A DNA stretch of 64,000 bases, from positions 62,001 through 126,000 of the forward strand of contig NZ_JAAGLY010000021.1 in NCBI RefSeq assembly GCF_010548375.1. Reading direction: 5' to 3'. A program made the translations under genes and the position numbers. The notes below the pieces were generated by a model. The model made no database searches. It was not told the origin of the DNA and saw nothing but the letters and a program-made list of their open reading frames with translations. This document shows, in pieces, positions 1 through 7,962 of this stretch. The stretch's first letter is position 1. Every line of letters begins with the position of its first letter. The stretch is from Streptomyces sp. SID13726 (lineage in GTDB: Bacteria; Actinomycetota; Actinomycetes; Streptomycetales; Streptomycetaceae).

Positions 1-38
1 ATTGCATCTCTTACCTGTGGACGATTAGATTGGTGCAC

Positions 39-1376
39 ATGACACAGGCGCCCGCGACCCCCAAGGCCACCCGGCGACAGCACGACCGTGAGATCGTCGC
101 ACTCGCCGTTCCGGCCTTCGGCGCGCTGGTCGCCGAGCCCCTCTTCGTCATGGCCGACAGCGCGATCGTCGGTCACCTCGGCACCGCACAGCTCGCCGGT
201 CTCGGCATCGCCTCGGCCCTCCTCATGACGGCCGTCAGCATCTTTGTCTTCCTCGCCTACGCCACCACCGCCGCCGTCGCCCGGCGCGTCGGAGCCGGCG
301 ATCTCCAGGCCGCCATCCGCCAGGGCATGGACGGCATCTGGCTGGCCCTGCTCCTCGGCGCCGCCGTCATCGCCGTCGTCCTGCCCACCGCTCCGTCGAT
401 CGTGGAACTCTTCGGCGCCTCCGACACCGCGGCTCCCTACGCGACCACCTATCTGCGGATCTCGGCCCTCGGTATCCCGGCCATGCTCGTGGTCCTCGCC
501 GCGACCGGTGTGCTGCGCGGGCTCCAGGACACCAGGACCCCGCTCTACGTCGCGATAGCCGGCTTCATCGCCAACGGCGTCCTCAACGTAGGCCTCGTCT
601 ACGGCGCCGACCTCGGCATCGCGGGCTCCGCCTGGGGCACGGTCATCGCCCAGTGCGGCATGGCGGCCGCCTATCTCGTGGTCGTCGTACGCGGAGCCCG
701 CAGACACGGCGCCTCTCTGCGTCCCGACGCATCGGGCATCAGGGCTTCCGCCCAGGCCGGTGTCCCTCTGCTGGTCCGCACTCTCTCCCTGAGAGCGATC
801 CTGATGATCGCCACAGCCGTGGCAGCCCGCCTCGGTGACGCGGACATCGCCGCTCACCAGATCATCCTGTCCCTGTGGAGCCTGCTCGCCTTCGCGCTCG
901 ACGCCATCGCTATCGCCGGACAGGCCATCATCGGCCGCTATCTGGGGGCCGGCGACAGCGACGGCGCCCGCCGGGCATGCCGTCGGATGGTGGAGTGGGG
1001 CATCGCGGTCGGAGTCGTCCTGGGCGTACTGGTCGTACTCTCCCGGCCGCTGTTCCTGCCCCTGTTCACCAGTGACGCCACGGTCAAAGACGCCGCCCTG
1101 CCCGCTCTGGTGATCGTGGCCCTCTCCCAGCCGATCTGCGGAGTCGTCTTCGTCCTGGACGGCGTGCTGATGGGCGCGGGCGACGGGCCCTACCTCGCCT
1201 GGGCCATGGTCGTCACCCTGGCCGTCTTCGCCCCGGTGGCTCTGCTCGTGCCCACGCTGGGCGGTGGCCTCACCGCTGTATGGGCGGCGATGACGCTGAT
1301 GATGGCGGTCCGCATGCTGACGCTGTGGCTGCGCACGCGCTCAGGCCGCTGGATCGTCACCGGCGCGACCCGCTGA
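39..1376 (+). CDS. MATE family efflux transporter (DinF-like)
   Basis: A 445-residue polytopic membrane protein of the MATE/DinF family, expected to export cationic drugs or metabolites in exchange for Na+ or H+. About 12 hydrophobic segments cover nearly the whole length, and the N-terminal stretch with 'PAFGALVAEPLF' is typical of the family. The ATG at 39 is preferred; in-frame TTG (30) and GTG (33) lie just upstream and no clear Shine-Dalgarno marks any of them, so the start is uncertain. A parS site begins three bases after the stop codon. It is convergent with the rplI operon. The substrate cannot be told from the sequence. Confidence 0.93.
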   Translation: MTQAPATPKATRRQHDREIVALAVPAFGALVAEPLFVMADSAIVGHLGTAQLAGLGIASALLMTAVSIFVFLAYATTAAVARRVGAGDLQAAIRQGMDGIWLALLLGAAVIAVVLPTAPSIVELFGASDTAAPYATTYLRISALGIPAMLVVLAATGVLRGLQDTRTPLYVAIAGFIANGVLNVGLVYGADLGIAGSAWGTVIAQCGMAAAYLVVVVRGARRHGASLRPDASGIRASAQAGVPLLVRTLSLRAILMIATAVAARLGDADIAAHQIILSLWSLLAFALDAIAIAGQAIIGRYLGAGDSDGARRACRRMVEWGIAVGVVLGVLVVLSRPLFLPLFTSDATVKDAALPALVIVALSQPICGVVFVLDGVLMGAGDGPYLAWAMVVTLAVFAPVALLVPTLGGGLTAVWAAMTLMMAVRMLTLWLRTRSGRWIVTGATR

Positions 1377-1378
1377 CC

Positions 1379-1392
1379 GTTTCACGTGAAAC
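1379..1392. other. parS site (ParB binding), first of a pair
   Basis: Perfect 14-bp palindrome GTTTCACGTGAAAC. It begins three bases after the MATE stop codon and pairs with the site at 1408, centre-to-centre distance 29 bp. ParB, encoded at 26.6 kb, is the expected ligand. Confidence 0.95.
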
Positions 1393-1407
1393 ATCGCGGG
1401 CCGTCAC

Positions 1408-1421
1408 GTTTCACGTGAAAC
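1408..1421. other. parS site, second of a pair
   Basis: Perfect GTTTCACGTGAAAC in the convergent gap between the MATE gene and rplI, 32 bp before the terminator stem. Confidence 0.95.
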
Positions 1422-1452
1422 ACGACCAGCTCCACTACTGCTCCGGCACGCA

Positions 1453-1486
1453 AGAGGGGCCGTACCCCAGGAGGTACGGCCCCTCT
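1453..1486. terminator. Bidirectional terminator between MATE gene and rplI
   Basis: A 14-bp perfect GC-rich stem (1453-1466 with 1473-1486) closes a 6-base loop. It lies after the rplI stop on the minus strand and after the MATE gene on the plus strand. Confidence 0.85.
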
Positions 1487-1513
1487 CACAACTGCTCATG
1501 CCAGACGCAGCGG

Positions 1514-1960
1514 TCAGGCCGCGACGACCTCGATGTTGACCTTGGCGGCAACCTCGGGGTGCAGACGCACGGACGTCTCGTGGGCGCCCAGGGTCTTGAT
1601 CGGCGAGCCCAGCTCGATGCGGCGCTTATCGACCTCGGGGCCACCGGAAGCCTTGATCGCGGAAGCGACGTCGGCCGGGGTGACGGAACCGAAGAGACGA
1701 CCGGCGTCGCCGGAGCGGACAGCCAGACGGACCTTGACAGCCTCGAGCTGGCCCTTGATCTGGTTGGCCTGCTCGATGGTCTGGATCTCGTGGATCTTGC
1801 GAGCACGACGGATCTGCTCGACGTCCTTCTCGCCGCCCTTGGTCCAGCGGATCGCGAAGTTCCGCGGGATCAGGTAGTTGCGAGCGTAACCGTCCTTGAC
1901 GTCGACGACGTCGCCCGCGGCACCGAGGCCGGAGACCTCGTGGGTGAGGATGATCTTCAT
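1514..1960 (-). CDS. rplI: 50S ribosomal protein L9
   Basis: 148 residues, the usual L9 length. The N-terminal domain begins MKIILTHEV and contains the conserved 'VKDGYARNYLIP' signature, followed by a long charged helix (about residues 45-75) and the C-terminal rRNA-binding domain. The Shine-Dalgarno GGGAGGGG precedes the ATG. It is the last gene of the rpsF-ssb-rpsR-rplI operon and is followed by a strong hairpin terminator. In related genomes the replicative helicase gene dnaB lies just beyond, which would be left of this window. Confidence 0.98.
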   Translation of the reverse strand: MKIILTHEVSGLGAAGDVVDVKDGYARNYLIPRNFAIRWTKGGEKDVEQIRRARKIHEIQTIEQANQIKGQLEAVKVRLAVRSGDAGRLFGSVTPADVASAIKASGGPEVDKRRIELGSPIKTLGAHETSVRLHPEVAAKVNIEVVAA

Positions 1961-1978
1961 GAGTCGGTCACCCCTCCC

Positions 1979-2215
1979 TTATCGCGCGGTGGACGTGTAG
2001 GGCAGCAGCGCCATCTCACGGCTGTTCTTGACGGCCGTGGCGACGTCACGCTGGTGCTGCGTGCAGTTGCCGGTCACGCGGCGGGCACGGATCTTGCCGC
2101 GGTCGGAAATGAACTTCCGCAGCATGTTCGTGTCCTTGTAGTCCACGTACGTGACCTTGTCCTTGCAGAATGCGCAGACCTTCTTCTTCGGCTTGCGCAC
2201 AGGCGGCTTCGCCAT
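1979..2215 (-). CDS. rpsR: 30S ribosomal protein S18, zinc-binding (C+) form
   Basis: 78 residues. Cys14-x2-Cys17 together with Cys and His in 'NCTQH' (about 51-54) form the zinc ligand set of the C+ type of S18. Streptomyces usually carries a second, Zur-repressed zinc-free paralogue elsewhere, so this is the zinc-replete housekeeping copy. Shine-Dalgarno AGGAGA sits 7-8 bases before the ATG. It lies 18 bases upstream of rplI in the operon with rpsF and ssb. Confidence 0.97.
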   Translation of the reverse strand: MAKPPVRKPKKKVCAFCKDKVTYVDYKDTNMLRKFISDRGKIRARRVTGNCTQHQRDVATAVKNSREMALLPYTSTAR

Positions 2216-2272
2216 GGTGTTTCTCCTGTGTGATCAAGAAGTTTGGGTACGACCCACCCTTCGGCCAGAGGC

Positions 2273-2875
2273 CTAGAAGGGGGGCTCGTCCGAGTAGCCG
2301 CCGCCACCGCCGCCGCCGGAGTTTCCACCCCAGCCGCCGCCACCACCGCCGCCCTGGTTGCCACCGGCGGGAGCGCCGGTCGCCCACGGGTCGTCGGCCG
2401 GAGCGCCGCCGCCCTGCTGGCCGCCGCCGGAGTTTCCACCCCAGCTGCCGCCACCCTGGCCGCCACCGCCACCGCCGCCGTAACCGCCCTGGCCACCGCG
2501 TCCGGCACCGCCGGCGGTCTTGGTGACCTTGGCCGTGGCACTGCGCAGGCTGGCGCCGACTTCCTCGACGTCCAGCTCGTAGACCGTGCGCTTGACGCCC
2601 TCACGGTCCTCGTAGGACCGCTGCTTCAGCCGGCCCTGCACGATGACGCGCATGCCTCGCTGGAGCGACTCGGCGACGTTCTCCGCCGCCTGCCGCCAGA
2701 CCGAGCAGGTCAGGAACAGGCTCTCGCCGTCCTTCCACTCGTTCGTCTGACGGTCGAAGGTGCGGGGGGTGGACGCGACACGGAACTTCGCGACCGCCGC
2801 ACCGGAAGGGGTGAAGCGCAGCTCGGGGTCGTCGACAAGATTGCCGACGACCGTGATGACGGTCTCGCCTGCCAT
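2273..2875 (-). CDS. ssb: Single-stranded DNA-binding protein
   Basis: 200 residues. An N-terminal OB fold (about residues 1-110, with 'VGNLVDDPELRFTPSG') binds single-stranded DNA. A flexible Gly/Gln/Trp-rich linker (about 120-193) made of (G)n-W-G-G-N-S repeats follows, and the protein ends in the acidic tip DEPPF that recruits replication and repair partners. Such a long glycine linker is normal for actinobacterial SsbA. It sits between rpsF and rpsR in the standard operon; the Shine-Dalgarno is AGAGG. Confidence 0.98.
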   Translation of the reverse strand: MAGETVITVVGNLVDDPELRFTPSGAAVAKFRVASTPRTFDRQTNEWKDGESLFLTCSVWRQAAENVAESLQRGMRVIVQGRLKQRSYEDREGVKRTVYELDVEEVGASLRSATAKVTKTAGGAGRGGQGGYGGGGGGGQGGGSWGGNSGGGQQGGGAPADDPWATGAPAGGNQGGGGGGGWGGNSGGGGGGGYSDEPPF

Positions 2876-2954
2876 GGGGAACCTCTCGGCGGGTTTGCTG
2901 CTCTGGCTGCTTGGTTGCTGCTACTCGAATCCCGGGATCAGCTGAGCGGGAGGC

Positions 2955-3245
2955 TCAGTGGGTCTCGGGGCGGAGGACCTTGGTCCGGAGGACCGACTCG
3001 TTCAGGTTCATCTGGCGGTCGAGCTCCTTGACGATCGCGGGCTCAGCCTGCAGATCGATGACCGAGTAGATGCCCTCGGGCTTCTTCTTGATCTCGTACG
3101 AGAGACGACGACGGCCCCAGGTGTCGACCTTCTCGACCTTGCCGTTGCCCTCACGGACGACGGAGAGGAAGTTCTCGATCAGGGGGGCGACGGCGCGCTC
3201 CTCCAGATCGGGGTCGAGGATGACCATCACCTCGTAGTGACGCAT
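2955..3245 (-). CDS. rpsF: 30S ribosomal protein S6
   Basis: 96 residues beginning MRHYEVMVILDP, with the conserved 'TWGRRRLSYEIKK' segment. The frame stays open upstream to 3458, but a strong Shine-Dalgarno (AAAGGAGGTGG) 7-8 bases before the ATG at 3245 fixes the start. It is the first gene of the rpsF-ssb-rpsR-rplI operon, which supplies S6 and S18 (ribosomal partners) together with SSB. The operon promoter must lie in 3246-3500 but was not identified. Confidence 0.97.
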   Translation of the reverse strand: MRHYEVMVILDPDLEERAVAPLIENFLSVVREGNGKVEKVDTWGRRRLSYEIKKKPEGIYSVIDLQAEPAIVKELDRQMNLNESVLRTKVLRPETH

Positions 3246-3508
3246 GTGGAACCCACCTCCTTTGGACTCAGCGGCCACGGTCGTTCCGTGGCAGGAGGGT
3301 TGTGATGCGTACGCAACGGTATCGGCCGCCACTGACAATCGGGGCTTCCTCGCGGTAGTCCCGGTCGTGACATGGGCAGACACCGTGCAGACGGTACAGA
3401 CTACCCGCACACCGGCTTCCGGTTGAAATCCGGCCGCCGGGACGGTCACTCTGTACACATCGGGTGTGTATGGCGCTACGATGCGCCGCCTTCCGCAGGA
3501 GGTGCCCT

Positions 3509-3823
3509 ATGGCACAGGCAATGCGACCCAACACCGTCGGAGGCCTTTTCGCCACGGACGGAAAGCCCCATCCCCTCCAGGACACTCTGCTCGCGGTGAC
3601 CCTGGTGCTCGGTATCACGGCGTTCGTCACGGCGATGTTCCACAACCTGCACCTGCTCAGCTCCTGGACCGGCCTGGTGGGCATCCTCACCGGCGCGTAC
3701 GGGCAGTGGGTCTCCGAGACAACGCGTGAGCGCTTCGGACTGATCCTCGGCCTCGGCGCGTCGGCGATCGGTTTCTTCCTCGGCATGGCGCACGGAGGCC
3801 TCTTCGGCGGAGTCATCAGCTGA
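3509..3823 (+). CDS. Small conserved membrane protein
   Basis: 104 residues with three or four hydrophobic helices (about 35-55, 60-77 and 88-102). No enzymatic motif is visible. The ATG at 3509 is chosen over the longer open frame from 3464 because AGGAGGTG lies 6 bases upstream. It stands alone, divergent from rpsF and upstream of the FemX-like gene with a 180-bp gap. A conserved position next to the ribosomal/SSB operon is known in Streptomyces, but the function is not. I do not recognise the family. Confidence 0.85.
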   Translation: MAQAMRPNTVGGLFATDGKPHPLQDTLLAVTLVLGITAFVTAMFHNLHLLSSWTGLVGILTGAYGQWVSETTRERFGLILGLGASAIGFFLGMAHGGLFGGVIS

Positions 3824-4002
3824 CGCCACGGGCACCGTCCCCTTAACACCACCCAAAGCACCGCGGAACGCCTCGGCGGCACAGGAGCCGGGGCGCAGGT
3901 GCCGTACGCCCAGTCGGGGCGCTCGCAAGGCGCAGTAGGCTTCGGCGCGAGAGCCGGAGCCCCTGTACCCATGGGGACACACCAGCCCGAGGAGCGCCCC
4001 GA

Positions 4003-5124
4003 ATGAGCCTGACCCTGAGGACGATCAGCCGCGAGCAGCATCTGGCGTACATCCAGAGCCTGCCGTCGGCGAGCCACATGCAGGTTCCGGCCTGGGCCGA
4101 TGTCAAGGCCGAGTGGCGCTCCGAGAGCCTCGGGTGGTTCGACGAGAAGACCGGCGAACTGGTCGGCGCGGGTCTGGTCCTCTACCGCCAGCTGCCCAAG
4201 ATCAAGCGCTACCTCGCCTATCTGCCCGAGGGCCCGGTCATCAACTGGTTCGCGCCGAATCTGACCGACTGGCTGGAACCGATGCTCGCCCACCTCAAGC
4301 ACCAGGGCGCGTTCTCCGTGAAGATGGGCCCGCCGGTGATCATCCGGCGCTGGGAGGCCACCTCCATCAAGGCAGGCATCCAGAACCCGGACGTCAAGCG
4401 GCTGCGGGACATCGAGGCCGACTTCATCGAGCCGCGCGCCTTCGAGGTCGCCGACAAGCTGCGCCGGATGGGCTGGCAGCAGGGCGAGGACGGGGGAGCC
4501 GGCTTCGGCGACGTCCAGCCGCGCTACGTCTACCAGGTGCCGCTGGCCAACCGGTCCCTGGAAGAGGTCCACAAGAACTTCAACCAGCTGTGGCGCCGCA
4601 ACATCAAGAAGGCCGAGAAGGCCGGCGTCGAGGTCGTCCAGGGCGGTTACCAGGACCTCGAGGAATGGCAGCGGCTGTACGAGATCACCGCGGTGCGCGA
4701 CCACTTCCGGCCCCGCCCGCTGTCGTACTTCCAGCGCATGTGGACGGCTCTGAACACCGAGGACCCCAACCGGATGCGGCTGTACTTCGCCCGGCACGAG
4801 GGTGTGAACCTCTCCGCGGCGACCATGCTGATCGTCGGCGGGCACGTCTGGTACTCCTACGGCGCCTCCGACAACATCGGCCGTGAGGTCCGGCCCTCGA
4901 ACGCGATGCAGTGGCGCATGCTGCGCGACGCCTACGCGCTCGGCGCGACCGTCTACGACCTGCGGGGCATCTCCGACTCGCTCGACGAGACCGACCACCT
5001 CTTCGGCCTGATCCAGTTCAAGGTGGGCACGGGCGGCCAGGCGGCCGAGTACCTCGGCGAGTGGGACTTCCCGCTCAACAAGCTGCTCCACAAGGCGCTC
5101 GACATCTACATGTCGCGCCGCTGA
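4003..5124 (+). CDS. femX: Lipid II glycyltransferase, FemAB family (FemX-like)
   Basis: 373 residues of the FemAB/BacA_DIIa acyltransferase fold (twin GNAT-like domains). 'MGWQQG', 'RRNIKKAEKAGVEVVQGG' and the C-terminal 'YDLRGISDSLDETDHLFGLIQFKVGTGG'-like segment (tail about 330-350) are typical. Streptomyces peptidoglycan is LL-DAP with a single Gly bridge, and the orthologue in S. coelicolor adds that Gly to the lipid II precursor from Gly-tRNA in the cytoplasm; this role is inferred by family and position. Start: GAGGAGCG 8 bases before the ATG. It is followed 74 bp later by the alanine-racemase-like gene, so a cell-wall pair is likely. Confidence 0.93.
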   Translation: MSLTLRTISREQHLAYIQSLPSASHMQVPAWADVKAEWRSESLGWFDEKTGELVGAGLVLYRQLPKIKRYLAYLPEGPVINWFAPNLTDWLEPMLAHLKHQGAFSVKMGPPVIIRRWEATSIKAGIQNPDVKRLRDIEADFIEPRAFEVADKLRRMGWQQGEDGGAGFGDVQPRYVYQVPLANRSLEEVHKNFNQLWRRNIKKAEKAGVEVVQGGYQDLEEWQRLYEITAVRDHFRPRPLSYFQRMWTALNTEDPNRMRLYFARHEGVNLSAATMLIVGGHVWYSYGASDNIGREVRPSNAMQWRMLRDAYALGATVYDLRGISDSLDETDHLFGLIQFKVGTGGQAAEYLGEWDFPLNKLLHKALDIYMSRR

Positions 5125-5198
5125 CGTCGCGCTCTTCGCTTCAATAGCTCTCATACCTCTGATACACCGCAGCCACCAGAAAGGTTCCGGGTCCGGCC

Positions 5199-6230
5199 AT
5201 GGCGCTCACGCTCTACGTCGACACCGCGCGCTGGCGTGCGCACCACAAGCACGTGCAGGAGCGGTTCCCGGGGCTCGTCCCGGTCTGCAAGGGCAACGGC
5301 TACGGCTTCGGGCACGAGCGGCTGGCGGAGGAGGCGACCCGGCTGGGCTCGGACATCCTTGCGGTCGGCACGACCTACGAGGCCGCGCGCATCAAGGACT
5401 TCTTCGGCGGCGACCTGCTGGTGCTGACGCCGTACCGGCGGGGCGAGGAGCCCGTGCCGCTGCCCGACCGGGTGATCCGTTCGGTGTCGTCGATCGACGG
5501 CGTCTACGGGCTGGTGGGCGCCCGTGTGGTCATCGAGGTGATGTCCTCGATGAAGCGGCACGGGATCAGCGAGCAGGACCTGCCGCAGCTGCACGCCGCC
5601 ATAGAGAACGTCCGCCTGGAGGGCTTCGCGATCCACCTGCCGCTCGACCGCACGGACGGCTCGGACGCCGTCGAGGAGGTCATCGGCTGGATGGACCGGC
5701 TGCGCGCGGCTCGCCTGCCGCTGCACACCATGTTCGTCAGCCACCTCAAGGCCGAGGACCTCGCCAGGCTCCAGCAGCAGTTCCCGCAGACCCGTTTCCG
5801 CGCCCGCATCGGCACCCGGCTGTGGCTCGGGGACCACGACTCCACCGAGTACCGCGGCGCGGTCCTGGACGTCACCCGGGTCTCCAAGGGCGACCGCTTC
5901 GGCTACCGCCAGCAGAAGGCGGCTTCCGACGGCTTCCTGGTGGTCGTGGCGGGCGGTACGTCGCACGGGGTGGGCCTGGAGGCCCCGAAGGCCCTGCACG
6001 GCGTCATGCCGCGCGCCAAGGGCGTCGCCCGCGCCGGCCTGGCCACGGTCAACCGGAACCTTTCGCCGTTCGTCTGGGGCGGCAAGCAGCGCTGGTTCGC
6101 CGAGCCGCCGCACATGCAGGTCTCCATCCTGTTCGTCCCCTCCGACGCCCCGGAACCGAAGGTCGGCGAGGAGCTGGTGGCCCATCTCCGGCACACCACC
6201 ACGCAGTTCGACCGGATCGTCGACCGCTGA
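5199..6230 (+). CDS. Alanine racemase-like PLP enzyme
   Basis: 343 residues with the N-terminal TIM-barrel PLP domain of alanine racemase (Ala_racemase_N). 'VPVCKGNGYGFG' (about 28-39) corresponds to the PLP-lysine motif, Lys31 being the candidate Schiff-base residue. A normal two-domain Alr also needs a C-terminal catalytic Tyr in a well-conserved block, and I do not see that block clearly here, so specificity is open and it need not be the cellular alanine racemase. It follows the FemX-like gene on the same strand and ends at a strong hairpin, so a peptidoglycan-precursor role is plausible but inferred. Confidence 0.85.
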   Translation: MALTLYVDTARWRAHHKHVQERFPGLVPVCKGNGYGFGHERLAEEATRLGSDILAVGTTYEAARIKDFFGGDLLVLTPYRRGEEPVPLPDRVIRSVSSIDGVYGLVGARVVIEVMSSMKRHGISEQDLPQLHAAIENVRLEGFAIHLPLDRTDGSDAVEEVIGWMDRLRAARLPLHTMFVSHLKAEDLARLQQQFPQTRFRARIGTRLWLGDHDSTEYRGAVLDVTRVSKGDRFGYRQQKAASDGFLVVVAGGTSHGVGLEAPKALHGVMPRAKGVARAGLATVNRNLSPFVWGGKQRWFAEPPHMQVSILFVPSDAPEPKVGEELVAHLRHTTTQFDRIVDR

Positions 6231-6272
6231 GCAGCGCCGGAAACGGCCTCTGAGCCGGCGTAGAGACCACGA

Positions 6273-6307
6273 AAAGGCCGTACCCGGATCTCCCGGGTAC
6301 GGCCTTT
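6273..6307. terminator. Bidirectional terminator
   Basis: A 15-bp perfect stem (6273-6287 with 6293-6307) and 5-base loop, ending in TTT on the plus strand and starting with AAA, so it can stop both convergent genes. Confidence 0.88.
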
Positions 6308-6352
6308 CGCTGCGTGATCAGGCCTGTCTACGTCCCCCCAGACGTTGTTCGC

Positions 6353-7855
6353 TCAGAGCGAACCGTCGGTGGTCTCCCGCTCCTTGCCCCACTCCACCTG
6401 CGGTCCCTCGAAATGGGACGCGTGCCGCGGCGGATGGGCGGCCGCACCGAGCACGAAGACGTCCTCCGCGCCGTCGAGCACACCGCCCGAGGGATCGTCG
6501 TCGCCGGCTCTCCGCACCACGTCCCGCTCGGGCATGAGGATGTCCCGCAGGACCATCGCGCACAGGTACGCCGTGCCCAGCAGGTGCAGTGCGATGGCCC
6601 AGTGGTAGCCGTCGGTCGGCAGGCCCTTGTGGGCGTTTCCGCTGGTCGTGTACGCGAGGTACAGCCAGATCCCCAGGAAGTACGCCACCTCGCACGCCTG
6701 CCAGATGAGGAAGTCCCGCCACTTCGGCCGGGCCAGCACCGCCAGCGGCACCAGCCACAGGACGTACTGGGGCGAGTAGACCTTGTTGGTGAGGATGAAC
6801 GCGGCGACGATCAGGAACGCGAGCTGCGCGAAACGGGGGCGGCGCGGGGCGGTCAGCGTGAGGACCGCGATACCCACGCAGCACAGCAGCACCAGCAGCG
6901 TGGCAAGGGTGTTGACGGTCTCGGTGCTCAGCGGGTCCGACGAGTTCTGGGCCATGATCAGCCAGAAGGAGCCGAAGTCCACGCCCCGTTCCTGGCTGAA
7001 CGTGTAGAACTTCGACCAGCCGTCGAAGGCGAAGAGCATCACGGGCAGGTTCACCACGAGCCAGGCGACGACCGCGCCGCCCAGGGCCTTGCCGAAGTCC
7101 CGCCACTTGCCCGCGCGCCAGCAGAGCACGAACAGCGGCCCCAGCAGGAAGACCGGGTAGAGCTTGGCGGCCGTGGCGAGCCCCAGGAGGACACCGAAGG
7201 CGAGCGACCGGCCCCGGGCCCACATCAGCATCGCGGAGGCCGTCAGCGCGACAGCCAGCAGGTCCCAGTTGATGGTGGCGGTCAGCGCGAAGGCGGGCGC
7301 CAGGGCGACCAGGAGGCCGTCCCAGGGGCGGCGGGCGTGCGTCCGGCTGACGCAGACGACGATGATCGCCGCGCACACCATCAGCATCCCGGCGTTGACC
7401 ATCCAGTACCACTGCTCTTGGTGCTGGATGCTTCCGCTGCCCGGCGTCAGCCAGGCGGCGACCTCCATGAACACACCGGTCAGGACCGGGTATTCGAGGT
7501 ACTGCATGTCGCCGGGGAGCTTGTCGAAGTACGGGACGAGACCGTCGGCGAAGCCGCGCCCCTGGTAGAGGTGCGGGATGTCCGAGTAGCACGCGTGCGT
7601 GTACTGGGTGCTGGCACCGAAGAACCAGCCCCCGTTGTAGCAGGGCGCCTTCTGGACCAGGCCGAGCGCGAACATGCCGATGGCCACGAGCGCGACGACC
7701 CGGACGGGGGTCCACCAGGACGTCCCCAGCAGGGCGCGTCGCCCGAGCGGGCCACCGATGAACTCGCTGCCGCTCCTGGCGATCTCGTCGTCCTTGGTCG
7801 GCCGCACCGGGTCCGACTCGTGCACGCTCGCTGGCGTCGATTCAGCACTGGGCAT
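6353..7855 (-). CDS. GT87-type integral membrane glycosyltransferase
   Basis: 500 residues with about 11-12 membrane helices and the 'YFDKLPGDMQYLEYPVLTG' loop typical of GT87 (DUF2029) polyprenyl-phosphate-mannose-dependent mannosyltransferases; an acidic pair lies in the first periplasmic loop. The open frame extends to 7942, but that would translate the parS site; GCAGGATG 8 bases before the ATG at 7855 favours the shorter form. It is downstream of the penicillin-binding protein on the same strand (107-bp gap holding a parS), suggesting an envelope role. The acceptor is unknown. Confidence 0.88.
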   Translation of the reverse strand: MPSAESTPASVHESDPVRPTKDDEIARSGSEFIGGPLGRRALLGTSWWTPVRVVALVAIGMFALGLVQKAPCYNGGWFFGASTQYTHACYSDIPHLYQGRGFADGLVPYFDKLPGDMQYLEYPVLTGVFMEVAAWLTPGSGSIQHQEQWYWMVNAGMLMVCAAIIVVCVSRTHARRPWDGLLVALAPAFALTATINWDLLAVALTASAMLMWARGRSLAFGVLLGLATAAKLYPVFLLGPLFVLCWRAGKWRDFGKALGGAVVAWLVVNLPVMLFAFDGWSKFYTFSQERGVDFGSFWLIMAQNSSDPLSTETVNTLATLLVLLCCVGIAVLTLTAPRRPRFAQLAFLIVAAFILTNKVYSPQYVLWLVPLAVLARPKWRDFLIWQACEVAYFLGIWLYLAYTTSGNAHKGLPTDGYHWAIALHLLGTAYLCAMVLRDILMPERDVVRRAGDDDPSGGVLDGAEDVFVLGAAAHPPRHASHFEGPQVEWGKERETTDGSL

Positions 7856-7926
7856 GGCGCACATCCTGCCGTACGAGGCTAGGAGTACGCCGAGGGCCGC
7901 CGCACCTGGTGGGTGCGACGGCCCAT

Positions 7927-7940
7927 GTTTCACGTGAAAC
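7927..7940. other. parS site
   Basis: Perfect GTTTCACGTGAAAC between the penicillin-binding protein gene and the GT87 gene, just upstream of the latter's start. Confidence 0.95.
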
Positions 7941-7962
7941 ACCCTCGGCGGGTCATTTGCGG

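Noticed and set aside
30..38. TTG or GTG start for the MATE transporter
   Set aside because: Possible, but the ATG at 39 is the simplest choice and no ribosome site supports the others.
3268..5154. A 628-codon minus-strand frame over the FemX-like gene
   Set aside because: Shadow of a conserved gene; no domain visible in the translation.
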